Assembly: GCF_036013745.1 (NCBI RefSeq)
Contig: NZ_CP107880.1
Location: 1,798,001 to 1,862,000, forward strand
DNA from: Streptomyces sp. NBC_00483
GTDB lineage: Bacteria; Actinomycetota; Actinomycetes; Streptomycetales; Streptomycetaceae
Direction of reading: 5' to 3'
DNA: 64,000 nucleotides
Made by a program: the position numbers and the translations under genes. Positions 7,806 through 16,338 of this stretch are shown here, piece after piece (the stretch's first letter is position 1; every line of letters begins with the position of its first letter). The notes below the pieces were generated by a model, which had not been told where the DNA came from, searched no databases, and saw nothing but the letters and a program-made list of their open reading frames with translations.

Positions 7806-9157
7806 GCACGGCGCTCTCGGTCGCGGACCGGGTCACCTCGCTCGTCCGGGCGCTGCGCGCGCACGGCATCCGGATCGGCACCGGCGAGAGCGTGGACGCC
7901 GCACAGGCGGTGGCGGCGCTGGGCCTGGACAGCCGGGACCGGCTGCGCGAAGGGCTGGCCTCCACGCTCCTCCACGACCAGGGCCAGCGCGCGGTCTTCG
8001 ACCCGGTCTTCGACGTGTACTTCCCGCACGCGGTGGGCGCGCCCGGCGAAGCCGGCGCCACCGACAGGGACAGCCTCCGCGAACGCCTCACCGAAGCCCT
8101 GACCAGGAACGACAGCGCCGCCCTCGCCCGCCTGGCAGCCGCGGCGGTGGACGCCCTCGGCGGCTACGACACGAACGGCTGGTCGTCCCAGCAGACGCTC
8201 GACCGGCTGCGCCCGCAGACGCTCCTCGCGCCCGTCATGTCGGCGATCCGCGCGGGCGGCAGCGGCCAGTCAGGGGCGTTCACCGACCGCATCGAGGCGG
8301 ACGAGATCCGGCGCCGCATCGAGGCCTTCCGCGAAGGGGTGCGCGGCGAGGCCCGCCGCCGCGTCGCGGAGGCCCGCAACCGCGACGAGCTGGCGCGCCG
8401 CATGCCGGTCCAGACACCCGACCGCACCCTGTTCCTCTACGCGGACAAGGCCCAACTCGCCGAGCTGCGCCGCACGGTCCACCCCCTGGCCCGCAAGCTG
8501 GCCACCCGCCTCGCGGCCCGCAGACGCCGCGCGGCCCGCGGCCACATCGACCTGCGCCGAACGCTGCGCGGCTCCCTGTCGACGGGCGGCGTCCCCATGA
8601 AGCCCGTCCTGCGCAAGCGCCGCCCGACCCGCCCGGAACTGGTCCTGCTCTGCGACGTGTCGGGCTCGGTGGCCGGCTTCGCGAACTTCACGATGCTCCT
8701 GGTCCAGGCCCTGCACGACCAGTTCAGCAAGATCCGCGTCTTCGCCTTCGTCAACCGGATCGACGAGGTCACCGACCTCATCGCGCACGGCGCCGCGGAC
8801 GCGGAGGGCCTCGGCGCCCGCATCGCCTCCGAGGCCACGCTGACCGGCTGGCACGGCAGCAGCGACTACGGCACGGCGCTCGGCGAGTTCGTCGAGCGCT
8901 ACGAGTCCGCGGTGGGCCCCCGCACCACGGTCCTCATCCTCGGCGACGCCCGCAACAACCAGCAGAACCCGAACCTCCCGGCCCTCCGCCGCATCACCCA
9001 CGCCTCCCGCCGCACCTACTGGCTCAACCCGGAACCCCGCTCCCAGTGGGACACGGGCGACTCCGCGGCCTCCACGTACGCGGAAGTGGTGGACCTGTAC
9101 GAATGCCGTAACGCGCGCCAGCTGAGCACCTTGGTGGGCCGCCTGCTTCCCGTCTAG
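7802..9157 (+). CDS. VWA domain-containing CoxE-like protein
   Basis: The GTG start overlaps the MoxR stop codon by 4 nt. The 451-residue product has an N-terminal helical region (SVDAAQAVAALGLDSRDRLREGLASTLL) and an Arg-rich middle. Its C-terminal von Willebrand A domain carries the MIDAS metal site DVSGS at residues 285-289, followed by a conserved LTGWHGSSDYGTALGEF and ILGDARNN. This is the CoxE arrangement. In known systems it acts with the adjacent MoxR ATPase on a target metalloenzyme. No other gene shares this operon. Confidence 0.9.
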   Translation: MSTALSVADRVTSLVRALRAHGIRIGTGESVDAAQAVAALGLDSRDRLREGLASTLLHDQGQRAVFDPVFDVYFPHAVGAPGEAGATDRDSLRERLTEALTRNDSAALARLAAAAVDALGGYDTNGWSSQQTLDRLRPQTLLAPVMSAIRAGGSGQSGAFTDRIEADEIRRRIEAFREGVRGEARRRVAEARNRDELARRMPVQTPDRTLFLYADKAQLAELRRTVHPLARKLATRLAARRRRAARGHIDLRRTLRGSLSTGGVPMKPVLRKRRPTRPELVLLCDVSGSVAGFANFTMLLVQALHDQFSKIRVFAFVNRIDEVTDLIAHGAADAEGLGARIASEATLTGWHGSSDYGTALGEFVERYESAVGPRTTVLILGDARNNQQNPNLPALRRITHASRRTYWLNPEPRSQWDTGDSAASTYAEVVDLYECRNARQLSTLVGRLLPV

Positions 9158-9217
9158 CGGGCCCCGTCTAGGCGGACCCGTCCAGCGGGGCGCGTCCAGC
9201 GGAACTGTGACGCCTCC

Positions 9218-9532
9218 CTACGACTCCATCGTGGTCAGCCGCCACAGTCCCCAGCGGCTCGCCAGGGTGAGGGAGAAGTAGGCGCAGGTGATGGCGGTGA
9301 CGAACAGCAGGCGCACCATGATGCCCGTGGGCCCCAGCAAGGTGACCGCCAGGAGGCCCACGCCGATCCACAGCAGCGCGCCGAGCCCGAAGGTCACCAT
9401 GCGCCGCGCTCTGGACGCGGAGCGCGTGGGCTCGAAGCGGACGGCGGCCGCGGGACTCGCGGGCGTCACGGCTGTCATGGGACTCGCGGGCGTCACGGCT
9501 GTCACGGGCGTCACGGGCGTCACGGGCGTCAT
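9218..9532 (-). CDS. Small two-helix membrane protein with Thr-Pro repeats
   Basis: This 104-residue protein is not assigned to a named family. The first ~35 residues are built from TPVTP/TPASP units encoded by a near-perfect 9-nt repeat (gtcacgggc type, 9,490-9,531). A polar segment and two predicted membrane helices follow, MVTFGLGALLWIGVGLLAVTLLG and IMVRLLFVTAITCAYFSLTL. The Met at 9532 is preferred because GGAAGGTGG lies about 10 nt upstream; an in-frame Met at 9577 is less likely. The gene is divergent from the acyltransferase-like gene at 9738. Confidence 0.65.
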   Translation of the reverse strand: MTPVTPVTPVTAVTPASPMTAVTPASPAAAVRFEPTRSASRARRMVTFGLGALLWIGVGLLAVTLLGPTGIMVRLLFVTAITCAYFSLTLASRWGLWRLTTMES

Positions 9533-9560
9533 GGGCAAGGGGCCACCTTCCAAATGCGAA

Positions 9561-9682
9561 TCGCGCAAATCGTGCAAGTGGGGCTAATCAGAGTACATGC
9601 GCAACTTCTACTCGCCCAGCGCGCTGATCCTGCGTCCGCGCACGGCCGCTTCGCACCCTGCGTAGCCCTCTCACTTGCGCAA
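9561..9682. promoter_or_regulatory. Divergent promoter region with TTGCGCAA-like octamers
   Basis: Four related octamers occur in this short region: TCGCGCAA (9561-9568), TCGTGCAA (9570-9577), ATGCGCAA (9597-9604) and the perfect palindrome TTGCGCAA (9675-9682). The outer copies are also in inverted 9-mers, GTGCAAGTG at 9572-9580 and CACTTGCGC at 9672-9680. The clustering between two divergent genes suggests a shared operator. No regulator gene is adjacent. Confidence 0.4.
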
Positions 9683-9737
9683 TCGTCGGGGTCCGTGAAG
9701 CGTGAGCGGGAGGTTCACCGACCGGGACGGAGACCGC

Positions 9738-10751
9738 ATGAAGGCGGACGGCCGTGACGCGTACTTCGACAACGCCAAGTACCTGGCGATCGTCCTCGTC
9801 GCGCTCGGGCACGCCTGGGAACCGCTGCGTGGCGACAGCCGTGCGGCCTCCGCGCTGTACTTCACCGTCTACACGTTCCACATGCCGGCGTTCATCGTGA
9901 TCTCCGGATACTTCTCGCGGTCGTTCGACGCGAGCCCCCGCCGGATGAAACGCCTGGTCACGGGCGTACTGGTGCCGTATGTGATCTTCGAGGTGGCGTA
10001 CACCTTCTTCAAGCGCACGGTGGGCGACGACCCGGACTACCCGATCAGCCTGCTCGACCCCTGGTATCTGACCTGGTTCCTGATCGCGCTCTTCATCTGG
10101 CGGCTCACCACCCCGCTCTGGAAGATCATCCGGGCGCCGCTGCCGCTGGCCCTCGCGGTCGCCGTGCTCGCCGCCGTCTCCCCCGACATCGGTGACGACC
10201 TGGACCTTCAGCGGGTGCTCCAGTTCCTGCCCTTCTTCGTGCTCGGGCTGTGCCTCAAGCCGCACCACTTCAGCCTGGTGCGGCGCCGCGAGGCCCGCCT
10301 GCTCGCCGTGCCGGTGTTCGTGGGCGCGCTGCTCGTCGCTTACTGGGCCTCGCCGCGGATGACCGCCGCCTGGTTCTACCGCCGTGACAGCGCGCAGGAG
10401 CTGGGCGCGTCCGGCTGGACGGGCGTGGTGATGACGCTCGCACTGTTCGGCTGCTCGGTGATCCTGATGGCCTGCTTCTTCGCGTGGGTGCCGGGGCGCA
10501 GGCTGTGGTGCACGGCGCTCGGCGCGGGCACCCTGTACGGCTATCTGCTGCACGGCTTCCTCGCGAAGGGCTCCCGCTTCTGGGGCTGGTACGACCACGA
10601 CTGGGTGCACACGCCGCTCGGCGAGATCACCGTCACCGTGATCGCGGCGAGTGTCATCACCGTCCTGTGCACCCCACCCGTCCAGCGGCTGTTCCACTGG
10701 GCCATGGAGCCCGAGATGAAGTGGGCCTTCAAGAAGGATCCAGCTTCCTAG
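9738..10751 (+). CDS. Acyltransferase 3 family integral membrane protein
   Basis: The product (337 aa) begins RDAYFDNAKYLAIVLVALGHAWEPL, the first helix of acyltransferase-3 (OafA/OatA-like) proteins with the conserved catalytic-type His in GHAW. HMPAFIVISGYFSR then matches the family's second signature. About ten hydrophobic segments follow, with PWYLTWFLIALFIWRL and LYGYLLHGF. Family members O-acylate cell-surface sugars or other small molecules from acyl-CoA. The ATG at 9738 has GGAG nearby and is preferred to the GTG at 9702. The acceptor is unknown. Confidence 0.86.
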   Translation: MKADGRDAYFDNAKYLAIVLVALGHAWEPLRGDSRAASALYFTVYTFHMPAFIVISGYFSRSFDASPRRMKRLVTGVLVPYVIFEVAYTFFKRTVGDDPDYPISLLDPWYLTWFLIALFIWRLTTPLWKIIRAPLPLALAVAVLAAVSPDIGDDLDLQRVLQFLPFFVLGLCLKPHHFSLVRRREARLLAVPVFVGALLVAYWASPRMTAAWFYRRDSAQELGASGWTGVVMTLALFGCSVILMACFFAWVPGRRLWCTALGAGTLYGYLLHGFLAKGSRFWGWYDHDWVHTPLGEITVTVIAASVITVLCTPPVQRLFHWAMEPEMKWAFKKDPAS

Positions 10752-10906
10752 GTTCCGCGCCGGTTTCCTGAGCGCAACGCCGACGAAACACCCGCTCCCT
10801 ACCGTCCCCATCACACCGGTCATGGCTGCAACGGCCAGTGGGCGCCCACGCGTTGACCCGCCACGGCGCTAACCAGCCATCTTCCACCGAGCTGTGAGGA
10901 GGAACG

Positions 10907-12241
10907 ATGGCTGTTGTCGAGCATGCCGTCGCGCCCGCACACCAAGGACCCCACCCCGTCGACGCCCGGCCGCCGCTGCGGCGGCTCGTGCCGCTGAGCA
11001 TGCAGCATCTGCTCGTCGCGTACGCGGGCATGGCGACGATGCCGCTGCTGGTGGGGACCGCGCTGCATCTCCCCGAGGACCGGATTCGGCTGCTCATCAG
11101 CGCCAATTTGTTGGTGAGCGGGGTCGCGACCGTATTGCAGTCGATGGGGCTGAAGTGGTTCGGGGCGCGGCTGCCGATCGTGATGGGGTCCACGTTCACC
11201 GCGATCACCCCCGCCATCCTCATCGGGCAAGAGCACGGGCTCGCCGCCGTGTTCGGCGCCACGGTCGTGTCGGGTCTCGTGACGCTGGCCATCGCGCCGT
11301 GGTTCGGGCGGTGCCTGCATCTGTTTCCGCCGCTGGTGACCGGGACGGTCATCGCCGTGATCGGGTTCTCGCTCGTACCGTCGGCGGCCGGCCTTGTCAC
11401 CGGCGACGGCAGGGGCGGAAAGGGTCTCGCGCTCGCCGCCGCGACCGTGCTGCTCGTGGTGGTCGTGGAGCGCGTCGCGCCGCCCGCGCTGGCCCGGTTC
11501 TCGGTGCTCGTCGCCATGGCCGTGGGGACCGTGGCCGCGCTGCCGCTGGGGCTGTTCGACGGGTCGGGGGTCGCGGACGCGCGCGTCGTCACGGCGCCCG
11601 ATCCGACCGCCTTCGGGGCGCCCACGTTCGTGGTGCCCGCGATTGCGGCGATGCTCGTCGTGCAGCTCGTGAACATGGTGGAGTCCGTCGGCGACACCCT
11701 CGCGGTCGGCCAGATCGTCGGCCGCGGCGACGACGCGCCCACCGTCGTACGGGCGCTGCGCGCGGACGGGGCCGCCACCGTGCTGTCGGGGGCGCTCGCC
11801 TCCTTCCCCATCGTGACGTTCGGGCAGTCGGTGGGCCTGGTGAGCGTGACGCGGGTGAAGAGCCGTCATGTCGTGGCGCTGTCCGGGGTGTTGATGGTGG
11901 TGCTGGCGTTCGTGCCCGTGCTCGGGGCCGCCGTCGCCGCCGTGCCGGGGCCGGTCCTCGGCGGGGTGTCGCTCGTCATGTTCGGGACCGTGGGCGCCGT
12001 CGGGCTGCGCATCCTCGCGCGCGCCGATCTGACCGAGCCGCGGAATCTGCTGACCGTCGCCCTCGCCTTCGCGCTCGGCATGATCCCGCTCGGCGCGCCG
12101 GACTTCTACGCGCCGCTCCCCTCGTACGTACGCACCGTCCTGGACAGCGGCATCGCCGTCACCGGGATCGTGGCGTTCCTGCTCAATCTGCTGTTCCACC
12201 ACACGGGCCCGGCCCGCCTCCGGAAGGAGCCCGCCCGATGA
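10907..12241 (+). CDS. NCS2 family purine/pyrimidine permease (uracil-xanthine type)
   Basis: The 444-residue protein has about 12-14 membrane segments and the NCS2 signatures: QHLLVAYAGMATMPLLVGTAL at the N-terminus, GSTFTAITPAI, LVNMVESVGDTLAVGQ (the conserved QxxxxxT/ES motif region), and FPIVTFGQSVGLVSVTRVKSRHV. These proton symporters import uracil, xanthine or urate. GAGGAGG lies 5 nt before the ATG. Its stop codon overlaps the start of the deaminase-like gene as ATGA, so the two are coupled, and the imported base is probably the deaminase substrate or a precursor of it (inference). Confidence 0.93.
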   Translation: MAVVEHAVAPAHQGPHPVDARPPLRRLVPLSMQHLLVAYAGMATMPLLVGTALHLPEDRIRLLISANLLVSGVATVLQSMGLKWFGARLPIVMGSTFTAITPAILIGQEHGLAAVFGATVVSGLVTLAIAPWFGRCLHLFPPLVTGTVIAVIGFSLVPSAAGLVTGDGRGGKGLALAAATVLLVVVVERVAPPALARFSVLVAMAVGTVAALPLGLFDGSGVADARVVTAPDPTAFGAPTFVVPAIAAMLVVQLVNMVESVGDTLAVGQIVGRGDDAPTVVRALRADGAATVLSGALASFPIVTFGQSVGLVSVTRVKSRHVVALSGVLMVVLAFVPVLGAAVAAVPGPVLGGVSLVMFGTVGAVGLRILARADLTEPRNLLTVALAFALGMIPLGAPDFYAPLPSYVRTVLDSGIAVTGIVAFLLNLLFHHTGPARLRKEPAR

Positions 12242-13548
12242 ACCTCCGGACGATCACGGACGTCACCGTTTACAGCGGGGGCCGCTGGCTGCCCGGGATG
12301 GATGTGCACATCGCCGACGGGCGAGTCACGGCGCTGGTGTCGCACGGTGAACTCCCTTGTGTTGGCGCGGTACTGGATGGCGGTGGCGGACATCTGACGC
12401 CCGGCCTCGTCAACACTCACACCCACCTCTTCCAGGCCGGGCTGCGCGGTATCGGTGAGGGGCTCGGGCTGCTCGCGTGGCTGAGCGCCGTCGGCGAGGA
12501 GGCCGCGCTGCTCACACCCGAGCGGGCCTACGCGACCGCTGCCGCCGCCGCGGCCGAGGCGCTGCGCAGCGGCACCACCACGCTCGTCGAGCACATGTGG
12601 CCGCACCCGTCGCCCGAGGTGCACGACGCGGTGCTGCGGGCCCTCAAGGACAGCGGCGTACGGGCCGTGCTGTGCCGGGGCGTCGCCGACCGGCCGGACC
12701 GGAGCCGCAAGTGGGGCTTCGACCCTCGGCTGATGCAGCCGCTGAAGGAGGCACTCGCGCACACGGACGAGCTGATCGCGCAGGCGCGCGGCAGCCGGGT
12801 GGACGTGGGGGTGGCCGTGCCCAACCCGCGGTGCCTGACACCGGACGGGATGGCCGCCGTACGCGCGTACGCGGACGAGCGCGACCTGCCCGTCTCGCTG
12901 CACCTGTTGGAGACGATGACGGACGACGCAATGTGCCGTGACCATACGGGAGTCGGCGCCGTCGAGTATCTGGAGCGGGCCGGGTTCCTGTGGGAGCGGC
13001 TGCTCGCCGTGCACTGTGTGGAGCTGGACGCGGCGGGCCGCGGGACACTCGCCCGGCACGGCGTCGGTGTCTCGTACAACCCGCTGAGCAATATGCGGCT
13101 CGGCAGCGGGATCGCGCCGGTGCCCGAGATGCTGGAGGCCGGCCTGAGCGTCGGGCTCGGGGTCGACGGGGCCGCCAGCAATGACACGCAGGACATCCTT
13201 GAGGCACTGCGCATCGGCGCGTATCTGCAACGGGCCGCGCACCGCAAGGCGGATCTGTTCGGGTTCTCCGAGATGTTCGCGATAGCGGCGGGCGGCGCGA
13301 ACCGGGTCCTCGGGATCGAGGAGAACCCGGACGGCGGGGTGCGGGTCGGGATGCGGGCGGACCTCGTCCTGCACCGCTTCGACCGGGACTACGCCTGCCT
13401 TCCGGTACGCGATCCGGGAGCGACGCTCCTGACGTGCGCGGGCAGCAGGACCGTGACGGCCGTCCTGGTCGACGGGGAGATCCTCGTACGCGACGGGGAG
13501 CATGTCCGGCTCCCCTCTCGCGAGTTGGCAGCGGCCCTGACCAATTGA
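12238..13548 (+). CDS. Metal-dependent amidohydrolase / 8-oxoguanine- or guanine-type deaminase
   Basis: The 436-residue protein belongs to the ATZ/TRZ branch of the amidohydrolase superfamily. Metal ligands are visible: the HTH pair His61/His63 (LVNTHTHLFQ), His222 (SLHLLET), His259 (AVHCVEL) and Asp310 (LGVDGAASND). The GVDGAASND segment and the AAGGANRVLG region match 8-oxoguanine deaminase and related enzymes. It is translationally coupled to an NCS2 base permease, which supports a purine substrate; the exact base is unproven. A repeat element and a 2OG-Fe(II) oxygenase gene lie directly downstream. Confidence 0.87.
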   Translation: MNLRTITDVTVYSGGRWLPGMDVHIADGRVTALVSHGELPCVGAVLDGGGGHLTPGLVNTHTHLFQAGLRGIGEGLGLLAWLSAVGEEAALLTPERAYATAAAAAAEALRSGTTTLVEHMWPHPSPEVHDAVLRALKDSGVRAVLCRGVADRPDRSRKWGFDPRLMQPLKEALAHTDELIAQARGSRVDVGVAVPNPRCLTPDGMAAVRAYADERDLPVSLHLLETMTDDAMCRDHTGVGAVEYLERAGFLWERLLAVHCVELDAAGRGTLARHGVGVSYNPLSNMRLGSGIAPVPEMLEAGLSVGLGVDGAASNDTQDILEALRIGAYLQRAAHRKADLFGFSEMFAIAAGGANRVLGIEENPDGGVRVGMRADLVLHRFDRDYACLPVRDPGATLLTCAGSRTVTAVLVDGEILVRDGEHVRLPSRELAAALTN

Positions 13549-13551
13549 CCC

Positions 13552-13612
13552 AGATCAAGCCCCTGCGGCGATTGAGCAGCGGGGCCCGGGGCGGAGCCCC
13601 GAGTCCGCAACC
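13552..13612. repeat. Dispersed GC-rich repeat, copy 2
   Basis: The segment contains AAGCCCCTGCGGCGATTGA and GGGGCCCGGGGCGGAGCCCC. The second part can fold into a strong hairpin. Both parts recur at 23.0, 24.5 and 51.6 kb. It lies between two co-directional genes and may act as a partial terminator. Confidence 0.8.
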
Positions 13613-13649
13613 ACGGACCGCCCTCACATCTCAAGGAGCGAACCCCACG

Positions 13650-14639
13650 ATGACCGACACCACCACGTACGACCTCGCCGAACTGACCAAGGAAACCCGG
13701 ATGGGCGGCGCCGGGACGGAGACCTCCGCCCGGGAGATCCGCCGCATCGACCTCGCCGACTTCGAGAACCGCAAGGCCGAGATCACCGAGGAACTGTGGG
13801 CCGCCGCCACCGACATCGGCTTCTTCCAGCTGGTCAACCACGGCATCGAACCACGCGCCGTGGACGGCGCGTTCGCCGACGCCGAGGCCTTCTTCGCGCT
13901 GCCGGAGGAGACCAAGGCGCGACACGGCCTGAAGAAGGGGCTCAACTCCGGCTGGGAGTCGATGACCCAGGTGCGTCCTTCGATCGGGACGCCCGACCAG
14001 AAGGAGTCGTACCAGCTGACCCGTCCGCACATGGAAGGCCTGTGGCCGGACGACGCCCTGCCCGGGTTCCGGGAGCGCACCCTCGAATTCGAGGCGCGCT
14101 GCCGGGAGTTGGCGATGCGCGTCCTGGGCTGCTTCGCCGACAAGCTGGGCCTGCCGGACGGATTCTTCGCGCGGGCCCACGACCCGGCGAGCCCGCAGTA
14201 CCAATCGACGCTGCGGATGCTGCACTACTTCGCCGTGCCCGAAGACGCCGTGATCCCCGAGAACGTGTGGCGGGCGGGGGCGCACACCGACTTCGACTGC
14301 CTGACGCTGCTGTTCCAGCGGGACGGGCAGGGCGGGCTGCAGGTGTGCCCGGGCAAGGAGGCCGAGGCGCAGGAGTGGACGCCGGTCGAGCCGGCGGACT
14401 CCGTGATCACCTGCAACATCGGGGACATGCTGATGCGGTGGAGCGACGACCGGCTCCCGTCGAACTTCCACCGGGTCAGGTCACCGGGCCCTGACGACGA
14501 TCGGTCGGCCCGCCACAGCATCGCGTTCTTCGCGCAGGCAGACCGTGACGTGGTGATCGAGGGCCCGGAGGGCCGCTACCCGCCGATCACCGCGGCCGAC
14601 TACATCCAGCAGCGGATCGCTGCCAACTTCGCCCGATAG
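13650..14639 (+). CDS. 2-oxoglutarate/Fe(II)-dependent dioxygenase, isopenicillin N synthase family
   Basis: The 329-residue protein has the DIOX_N domain (DLADFENRKAEITEELWAAATDIGFFQLVNHGI) and a C-terminal double-stranded beta-helix. The iron ligands His212, Asp214 (AGAHTDFDCLTLL) and His274 (NFHRVRSP) are present, with Arg288 of RHSIAFF positioned to bind 2-oxoglutarate. AAGGAG lies 11 nt before the ATG. It follows the permease/deaminase pair on the same strand with a 101-nt gap holding a repeat, so co-transcription is possible. A role in oxidising a purine or pyrimidine is a context-based guess; family members also modify amino acids and antibiotics. Confidence 0.87.
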   Translation: MTDTTTYDLAELTKETRMGGAGTETSAREIRRIDLADFENRKAEITEELWAAATDIGFFQLVNHGIEPRAVDGAFADAEAFFALPEETKARHGLKKGLNSGWESMTQVRPSIGTPDQKESYQLTRPHMEGLWPDDALPGFRERTLEFEARCRELAMRVLGCFADKLGLPDGFFARAHDPASPQYQSTLRMLHYFAVPEDAVIPENVWRAGAHTDFDCLTLLFQRDGQGGLQVCPGKEAEAQEWTPVEPADSVITCNIGDMLMRWSDDRLPSNFHRVRSPGPDDDRSARHSIAFFAQADRDVVIEGPEGRYPPITAADYIQQRIAANFAR

Positions 14640-14687
14640 TCAGGTGGTTGACGTGACGATTCCCGCGAACGGCGGACGGCGGCCGGT

Positions 14688-16184
14688 TCAGGAGGGTTCC
14701 ACCGCCACCCGGATTGTGCGCAGTTCCGGGTCCGCCGGATCGGGTACGTTCATGCCCGCCGTGAGGCCCGAACGCAGATAGGTGAGCACCGGGTCGGTGA
14801 GCCGCTCCCCCGGCAGCACCGTCGGGATGCCCGGCGGGTACGGGCTGGCCATTTCGGCGGCGACGCGTCCCGCGGCGCGTTCCAGCGGCACCTCCTCGAT
14901 CGGCCCGAAGTACGCGTCGCGCGGCAACATGGCTTGTTCCAGGCGGAGTTCGGAGGGCTTCGGCACGGCGACAGTGGGCGCGCCGCGCAGTTCGGCGCGG
15001 TGTTCGGTGACATCCCGCAGGCCGTCGAGGAGGGCGGCGAGCGTCGCCGGGGAGTCCGCGAAGGTGAGTTGGGCACCGACCCTGCGGTGGTCGGCGATGT
15101 GCACGTCGAGGGCGCGGTGGGAGCGCAGCCAGTCGGCGACGCGGTAGCCGCTCGTGTCGAGGTCGGACACGTCGATGAGGACGGGCAGCGGGTCGAGGTC
15201 GTACGCGAGGCCGGGACCGGTGAGGTCGTCGCGGCCGTACACGTGCAGGCCGTCGATCGCGTCGATGGCCCGCCGCGCGTCCGCCGCGAGGTCGAGGGCG
15301 TCGCCCAGGAGCTCGCGGCCGTGCAGCCGCATCTGGCGCCGCCAGCCGTCGAGGCCCGCGTAGATGAGGACGGAGGGACTGGTGGTGCCGAGAAGGTCGG
15401 CGCGGGAGGTGAGCGTGTCCGGGTCGATGAGGTCGCCGCGCAGATGGAACACCGAGCCCTGCTCCAGGCCGCTGCCCATCTTGTGGATGCTGGTGACACA
15501 CACGTCGGCGCCCGCGTCCATGGCCCACTTGGGCAGGTCGGGGTGGAACGGCAGATGCGCACCCCACGCCTCGTCGACGATCAGCGGCCTGCCGCGCGCG
15601 TGGCAGACCTCGGCGAGCCGTTCCAGGTCGCCGCAGGTCCCGTACGGGGTCGGGCTGGTGATCAGCGCTCCGCGCGCGTCCGGATGACGCTCGAAGGACT
15701 CCTCGTACGACTGTGGGGAGGGCGGGTGCGCGAGGCCCCGGTCGTCCCACTGCGGTTCGACCCACACGGGGTCGATGCCGCACAGGATCAGCCCGCTCAC
15801 CACGGACTTGTGGGCGTCACGCCCGATGAGCAGCTGCTCGTGGGGCCCGGCGACGGCCAGCATCGCGGCCTTGACCGACAGGGAGCTGCCGCACGTGGTG
15901 AAGAAGGTGTGGTCGGCGTGGACCGCGTCGGCCATCAGCTCCTCGGCGCGCCGCAGCACCCGGCCGCGCATCCGGCGGTCGTCCAGGCCGCCGCTCGCGA
16001 GGACGTCCGAGTGGAAGGCGTCGCCGAGCACTCTCCTGGCCTGCTCGTCGGCGCCGCGCGCCTGCTTGTGACCGGGTGGCGTGAAGGCGAGCCTGCCGTG
16101 CGCGTGGTACGAGTCGATGGCTTCCAGAACGGGGGCGGAGGTGTGATCCATGGGACCCGGGTACCGGATATCGGGCCTGTTCAT
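14688..16184 (-). CDS. PLP-dependent Orn/Lys/Arg-type decarboxylase (aspartate aminotransferase fold)
   Basis: The protein (498 aa) lacks the N-terminal response-regulator-like wing of E. coli SpeF/CadA and resembles the short Bacillus SpeA/YaaO type. Visible features include TPPGHKQ near residue 35, the PLP-stacking region TCGSSLSVKAAM near 98-108, the conserved IVDEAWGAHLPFH near 202-214, and the Schiff-base lysine in TSIHKMGSGLEQGS (Lys235). The C-terminal domain includes YPPGIPTVLPGE. The ATG at 16184 has AGGAG 8 nt upstream. It probably decarboxylates arginine, lysine or ornithine to a polyamine precursor. It is convergent with the oxygenase gene and divergent from the BrkB-like gene. 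Confidence 0.9.
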   Translation of the reverse strand: MNRPDIRYPGPMDHTSAPVLEAIDSYHAHGRLAFTPPGHKQARGADEQARRVLGDAFHSDVLASGGLDDRRMRGRVLRRAEELMADAVHADHTFFTTCGSSLSVKAAMLAVAGPHEQLLIGRDAHKSVVSGLILCGIDPVWVEPQWDDRGLAHPPSPQSYEESFERHPDARGALITSPTPYGTCGDLERLAEVCHARGRPLIVDEAWGAHLPFHPDLPKWAMDAGADVCVTSIHKMGSGLEQGSVFHLRGDLIDPDTLTSRADLLGTTSPSVLIYAGLDGWRRQMRLHGRELLGDALDLAADARRAIDAIDGLHVYGRDDLTGPGLAYDLDPLPVLIDVSDLDTSGYRVADWLRSHRALDVHIADHRRVGAQLTFADSPATLAALLDGLRDVTEHRAELRGAPTVAVPKPSELRLEQAMLPRDAYFGPIEEVPLERAAGRVAAEMASPYPPGIPTVLPGERLTDPVLTYLRSGLTAGMNVPDPADPELRTIRVAVEPS

Positions 16185-16338
16185 GCCACCTGCTCCTGCC
16201 GGGTCGTGCGGTGCGGAAGGGATTCGGCCGCGCGCCCGCCGGGGCCCGGTACCCGGATTCCGGGCTTGAGCAGCCCCTTCGAGGGGACTCGGGACGCATG
16301 ACCGCCCCCTGGCGCCGACCGCGAGTTGAGGGAGCACC

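Noticed and set aside
10841..10880. TTGACC as a promoter of the NCS2 permease gene
   Set aside because: No -10 box occurs at an acceptable spacing; the true promoter could not be placed.
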